Below are positions 61,111 through 64,000 of a DNA stretch of 64,000 nt, one piece after another. The position numbers and the translations under genes were made by a program. The notes beneath the pieces are model-generated. The model did not search any database, had not been told where the DNA came from, and worked only from the letters and a program-made list of their open reading frames with translations. Position 1 is the stretch's first letter, and each line of letters begins with the position of its first letter. This DNA is from Vampirovibrio chlorellavorus (GTDB lineage: Bacteria > Cyanobacteriota > Vampirovibrionia > Vampirovibrionales > Vampirovibrionaceae), in contig NZ_QFWH01000002.1 of NCBI RefSeq assembly GCF_003149375.1, positions 248,001 through 312,000 on the forward strand. The letters run 5' to 3'.

Positions 61111-62781
61111 ATGAGCGCAGAATCCCCCATCGCCGACGAGCAGTCCTCCCTCCCGCAACCCAAACCCAGCCGGACTCCCAGCCTGTTAAAGGCCGCTGGG
61201 CTCATTGCCGCCGTAACCATTTTCAGTAAGCTGCTGGGCTTTATTCGCGATTGGGCGGTCATGTACGCCTATGGCACCTCGCTGGTCAGTGACGCCTATT
61301 ACGCCGCCTTTCAACTGCCCTCCTTCGCCATTATTTTGCTGGGCGGACTGGGCGGGCCGTTTCATACGGCCACCGTGGCTGTGTTCTCCCGCCTGATTAA
61401 AGATCAGGAGGCCCCTTCTGAGCGTGCCAGACACTTGGCCAGTACCTTTATCACCCTGACTGGCATTGTGTTTACGGCCTTGTCGATTCTTACCTTTTTG
61501 CTGGCCCGCCCCATTATGGGGCTGATTTTGCACGGAGCGGCCCCTTCCCTGATTGAGTCCGCCGCCGCCCAGTTGCAAGTGATGAGTCCCTGTATTCTGG
61601 CCGGTGGGGTGGTGGGCATTTTGTACGGGCTGTCCAATATCTACAATTGCTTTGTGTGGCCGTCGTTATCGCCAGTGGCCATGAGCGTGACGATTCTCCT
61701 GGGATTGTGGCTGGTGCCCGGCGATACCACGGGCATGGTGCTGGCTTGGTCCACGTTGGCCGGTGGCATTTTACAGGTGGTCATGCAGTTGCCGGAATTT
61801 TTTCGCCAGAAGTTTACGTTAAAGCCCGCTTTGGACTGGAAAGCGCCGGAAATTCGTCAGGCCGGGGAGTTGTTGTTTCCGGCCACCGTGGGCACCACTA
61901 TTGGGCAGTTGGTGACCTATGTGGATATGTTCTTTGCCGCTTCGCTGGGGGCCGGGGGGTGGTCGGCGGTCACCTTGTCCAATCGCTTGGTGCAGTTGCC
62001 CTTGGGGGTGCTGCAAACGGCCTTGCTGGTGCCCATTTTCCCCCGGTTCAGCCGGGCCGCCGCCGAGGGCAATTTTGAAGAGATCAAGCGCACTTTCAAA
62101 ACCGGGGTGATTTCCCTGTGGCTGATCAGCATTCCCCTGCTGATTTTGATGATGATGTATACCGAGCCGCTCATTCGGTTGATTTTTCAGCACGGCAAGT
62201 TCGATGCCCGGGCCACCGAGCTGGTGTCGCTGGCCCTGGTTTATCAGGCCTTGCAAATTATTCCCTACTTCGCCAGAGATTCCATTACCCGGGTTTTTTA
62301 TGCCTTTCAGGATTCCCGAACCCCCTTAATGGTGGGTCTGCTGGCCATTGGGGTCAAAGCGGCGCTGAACTGGCTACTGGTGACCCAGTTGCACCTGGGC
62401 GTGGGGGGTATTACCGCCGCTATCACGCTGGTGACCTTTATCAACATGACCTTGCTGGGCATTCTGTCCAAAAAACACATTCCGGACTTGGGATTTCGGG
62501 GAATGATATTGCCCTTTGGCAAACTGGCCATGGCGGGTTTATTGATGATGGCGGCCTGTTTTGGCAGTCAGTGGTTGTTGGAATTACTGCCGCAACTTGT
62601 GCCATTACTCCAAGGGTTACCGGTGGCCCCTGCCCTGTGGGAATACGGGCGGATCGCTGTGGCCGCCGCTATCGGTATTTTGGTGTACGTGCTGGTAACC
62701 TTGCAGTTAAAAGTCAGTGAGGCCCAGTATTTGCAGGAGCGCATTGGCGGGCGCCTGCTGAAACGCTTTAGCCGATCTTAA
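61111..62781 (+). CDS. murJ: Lipid II flippase MurJ
   Basis: A 556-residue integral membrane protein of the MVF/MurJ family moving lipid II across the inner membrane for peptidoglycan synthesis. The first helix has AAGLIAAVTIFSKLLGFIRDWAVMYAYGTSLVSDAYYAAFQLP. Further family blocks are SPCILAGGVVGILYGLSNIYN, ATVGTTIGQLVTYVDMFFAASLGAGGWSAVTLSNRLVQLPLGVLQTALLVPIFPRFS and YFARDSITRVFYAFQDSRTP. About 14 helices are visible. TATAAT lies 10 bases before ATG 61111 with no ribosome-binding site. Confidence 0.95.
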   Translation: MSAESPIADEQSSLPQPKPSRTPSLLKAAGLIAAVTIFSKLLGFIRDWAVMYAYGTSLVSDAYYAAFQLPSFAIILLGGLGGPFHTATVAVFSRLIKDQEAPSERARHLASTFITLTGIVFTALSILTFLLARPIMGLILHGAAPSLIESAAAQLQVMSPCILAGGVVGILYGLSNIYNCFVWPSLSPVAMSVTILLGLWLVPGDTTGMVLAWSTLAGGILQVVMQLPEFFRQKFTLKPALDWKAPEIRQAGELLFPATVGTTIGQLVTYVDMFFAASLGAGGWSAVTLSNRLVQLPLGVLQTALLVPIFPRFSRAAAEGNFEEIKRTFKTGVISLWLISIPLLILMMMYTEPLIRLIFQHGKFDARATELVSLALVYQALQIIPYFARDSITRVFYAFQDSRTPLMVGLLAIGVKAALNWLLVTQLHLGVGGITAAITLVTFINMTLLGILSKKHIPDLGFRGMILPFGKLAMAGLLMMAACFGSQWLLELLPQLVPLLQGLPVAPALWEYGRIAVAAAIGILVYVLVTLQLKVSEAQYLQERIGGRLLKRFSRS

Positions 62782-62822
62782 TAACGGCGTGTTCGTTACC
62801 GACGTCCTGTAATCATCAATTG

Positions 62823-62970
62823 GGTGAGGCAGACCCGTCGCAACCCGTTTATAACGGTTTGAGTACAGCGAGTTATAAATGGATGTTTGGCAGTGCTGCC
62901 AGAAATAGTTCTATTGTGTGTTCGAGCTGCGCGCAGCTTTATATACGGGTTGCGACGGGTCTGCCTCACC
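62823..62970. repeat. MITE-like element with perfect 26-bp inverted ends
   Basis: 62823-62848 and 62945-62970 are exact reverse complements over 26 bases (outer end GGTGAGGCAGACCC). About 96 bases lie between, with no coding sense and a partial continuation of the pairing (TATAA / TTATA). No target duplication is clear at the edges. The right end overlaps the last codon and stop of the proline dehydrogenase gene. It may instead serve only as a large bidirectional terminator for murJ and that gene. Confidence 0.8.
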
Positions 62971-63874
62971 ATAAATTTTTCAGCAGATGTCCGGCAATGG
63001 AGGGGTTTTCCTTCAGGCGGCGGGTGCAGTAGGCAAACCAGTCCTTGCCAAAGGGGACATAAACCCGCACCCGGTGTCCGCCGTTCAGCAGAATTTGCCG
63101 CAATTCCGGATCCACGCCCAAGAGCATCTGAAATTCATACTCGTGGGGCTTTAACCGATACTGATCAATCAGGCGCAACGCTTCCCACACCAGTTCCTCG
63201 TTGTGGGTGGCAATGCCCACATAGGCTTGCTGCTTGAACATTTCTTCCAGAATAAGGGTGTAGTTTTTGTTGATGAGCGTGTGGTTGGGCCAGGCCAGGG
63301 TGCGGGGTTCCCGGTAAATGCCTTTGCAAAGCCGGAAATTGGCCGGGCTGCTAATCTTGCTCAAATTCCTCATAATCTGTCGGGCATCGCCCACGGTGCG
63401 GCGCAAGTAGGCTTGTAGCACAATGCCCACGTTATCGAATTGCCTGCGCAGCTTCAGATAGAGGGCAATGGTATCGCTGGTGCAGGCCGAATCTTCCATG
63501 TCAATGCGCACAAAAATGCGGGCTTTGGCCGCAGTGGCCACCAAATCGTGCATTATTTCGGAACACAGGGCTTTGTCCAGCAAGAGGCCCATTTGGCTCA
63601 GTTTTACGGAAATATTGGCATCTAACCGCTCTTTGGCAATGGCCTCCAGCACGGTTTTATAAAGGGCGGCGGCCTGATGGGCCTCCTGCGGTATGTGAAT
63701 AAATTCGCCCAGTACGTCAACGGTGGCCATGGCCCCTTGTTCGTTCAGCTGACGAACCGTCTCCAGCATTTCCTCCAGCGATTCTCCGGCCACATAACGC
63801 CAGGCGAATTGTTTAACCAATGCCTTGGGGGCAAAGGGTAAAGCAAGCACGACCAGTTGATCCAGAATGCGCAT
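62966..63874 (-). CDS. putB: Proline dehydrogenase
   Basis: A 302-residue FAD enzyme oxidising proline to pyrroline-5-carboxylate, of the single-function type. Seen are NISVKLSQMGLLLD, IFVRIDMEDSACTSDT, VGIVLQAYLRRT, FRLCKGIYREP, GIATHN and the substrate-binding C-terminus VRVYVPFGKDWFAYCTRRLKENP (double Arg). The last residues and TGA come from the end of an inverted-repeat element. ATG 63874, with GAGGG upstream, is preferred to ATG 63886. The partner P5C dehydrogenase is not in the window. Confidence 0.93.
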   Translation of the reverse strand: MRILDQLVVLALPFAPKALVKQFAWRYVAGESLEEMLETVRQLNEQGAMATVDVLGEFIHIPQEAHQAAALYKTVLEAIAKERLDANISVKLSQMGLLLDKALCSEIMHDLVATAAKARIFVRIDMEDSACTSDTIALYLKLRRQFDNVGIVLQAYLRRTVGDARQIMRNLSKISSPANFRLCKGIYREPRTLAWPNHTLINKNYTLILEEMFKQQAYVGIATHNEELVWEALRLIDQYRLKPHEYEFQMLLGVDPELRQILLNGGHRVRVYVPFGKDWFAYCTRRLKENPSIAGHLLKNLW

Positions 63875-63910
63875 GGAGGCCCTCATCTCAAGCGGTTTTT
63901 TGCGTTTTCT

Positions 63911-63937
63911 CGCTATAAGTCTGACACTATCATAGCG
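63911..63937 (-). promoter_or_regulatory. Dyad over the proline dehydrogenase promoter
   Basis: Imperfect inverted repeat CGCTAT-A-AGT-N5-ACT-ATC-ATAGCG. The minus-strand -10-like TATGAT (63929-63934) lies inside it. It is a candidate operator for substrate-controlled expression. Confidence 0.35.
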
Positions 63938-64000
63938 GAAAATGGGGGTGGGGCGCTGTGCCTTCCTTTGGGTTCATCCCCATCATGGACAGTGGCATGA

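Overview
This 64 kb window looks like a contiguous piece of chromosome from a Gram-negative-type, flagellated, respiring bacterium with moderate GC. It has densely packed genes on both strands, single-copy housekeeping genes, and no phage, transposase, CRISPR array, rRNA or recognisable tRNA. A full mitochondrial-type aconitase next to NADP-isocitrate dehydrogenase, a class II (cobalamin) ribonucleotide reductase, a short SigA-like sigma factor, MurJ, FliD and many lineage-specific low-complexity Gly/Tyr/Pro/Ala-rich proteins would fit a non-photosynthetic relative of Cyanobacteria (Vampirovibrionia/Melainabacteria type). That placement is inference only; nothing in the window proves it.

Layout. 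0.1-4.8 kb: a redoxin-fold protein lacking its peroxidatic Cys, then a minus-strand sugar-acid operon (cyclase, KDPG-type aldolase, IlvD/EDD dehydratase, KDG kinase) interrupted by a REPIN-like inverted repeat. 5-13 kb: KGG stress protein, queG, pgi, 7Fe ferredoxin (with an FNR/CRP-type dyad), a GGDEF diguanylate cyclase, cysteine dioxygenase with a class V desulfurase-like enzyme, and hemW. 13.2-16.5 kb: an accessory cluster of low-complexity proteins sharing the motif GLFxxxWDGIxxxF, with a perfect 79-bp leader duplication and an 11-copy 18-bp repeat. 16.5-25 kb: divergent icd and acn, nrdJ with a structured leader faintly like a cobalamin riboswitch, a GT4 glycosyltransferase, and the primary sigma factor. 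25-31 kb: TPR-matrixin protease, HDOD protein, pseudo-receiver protein, fliD. 31-43 kb: APC permease, mnmA, pentapeptide protein, M3 peptidase, a membrane zincin, an SDR, secreted and small unknown proteins, DUF3228, dinB. 43-52 kb: Pro-rich protein, a 42-residue gene related to the N-terminus of a larger Pro/Ala-linker winged-helix protein, prs, an SRPBCC protein, pabA/trpG-like amidotransferase, and several unknown proteins, ending with a multi-membrane-segment protein behind three phased Fur-family boxes. 52-64 kb: oppC-oppB-type permeases, GNAT, CoA-binding protein, unknown membrane protein, ubiX overlapping a Tyr/Gly-rich gene, a probably leaderless zinc-ribbon gene, CCA-transferase-like gene, BioD-like ATPase, murJ, and proline dehydrogenase whose stop codon lies in a perfect 26-bp inverted repeat.

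How genes work together: the sugar-acid operon feeds pyruvate and glyceraldehyde-3-phosphate into central metabolism alongside Pgi, aconitase and Icd. QueG and NrdJ both need cobalamin. QueG, MnmA and the CCA enzyme form a scattered tRNA-maturation set. The most novel-looking parts are the 13-16.5 kb cluster, the 43.7-45.1 kb gene pair, and the Fur-boxed gene at 50.8 kb.
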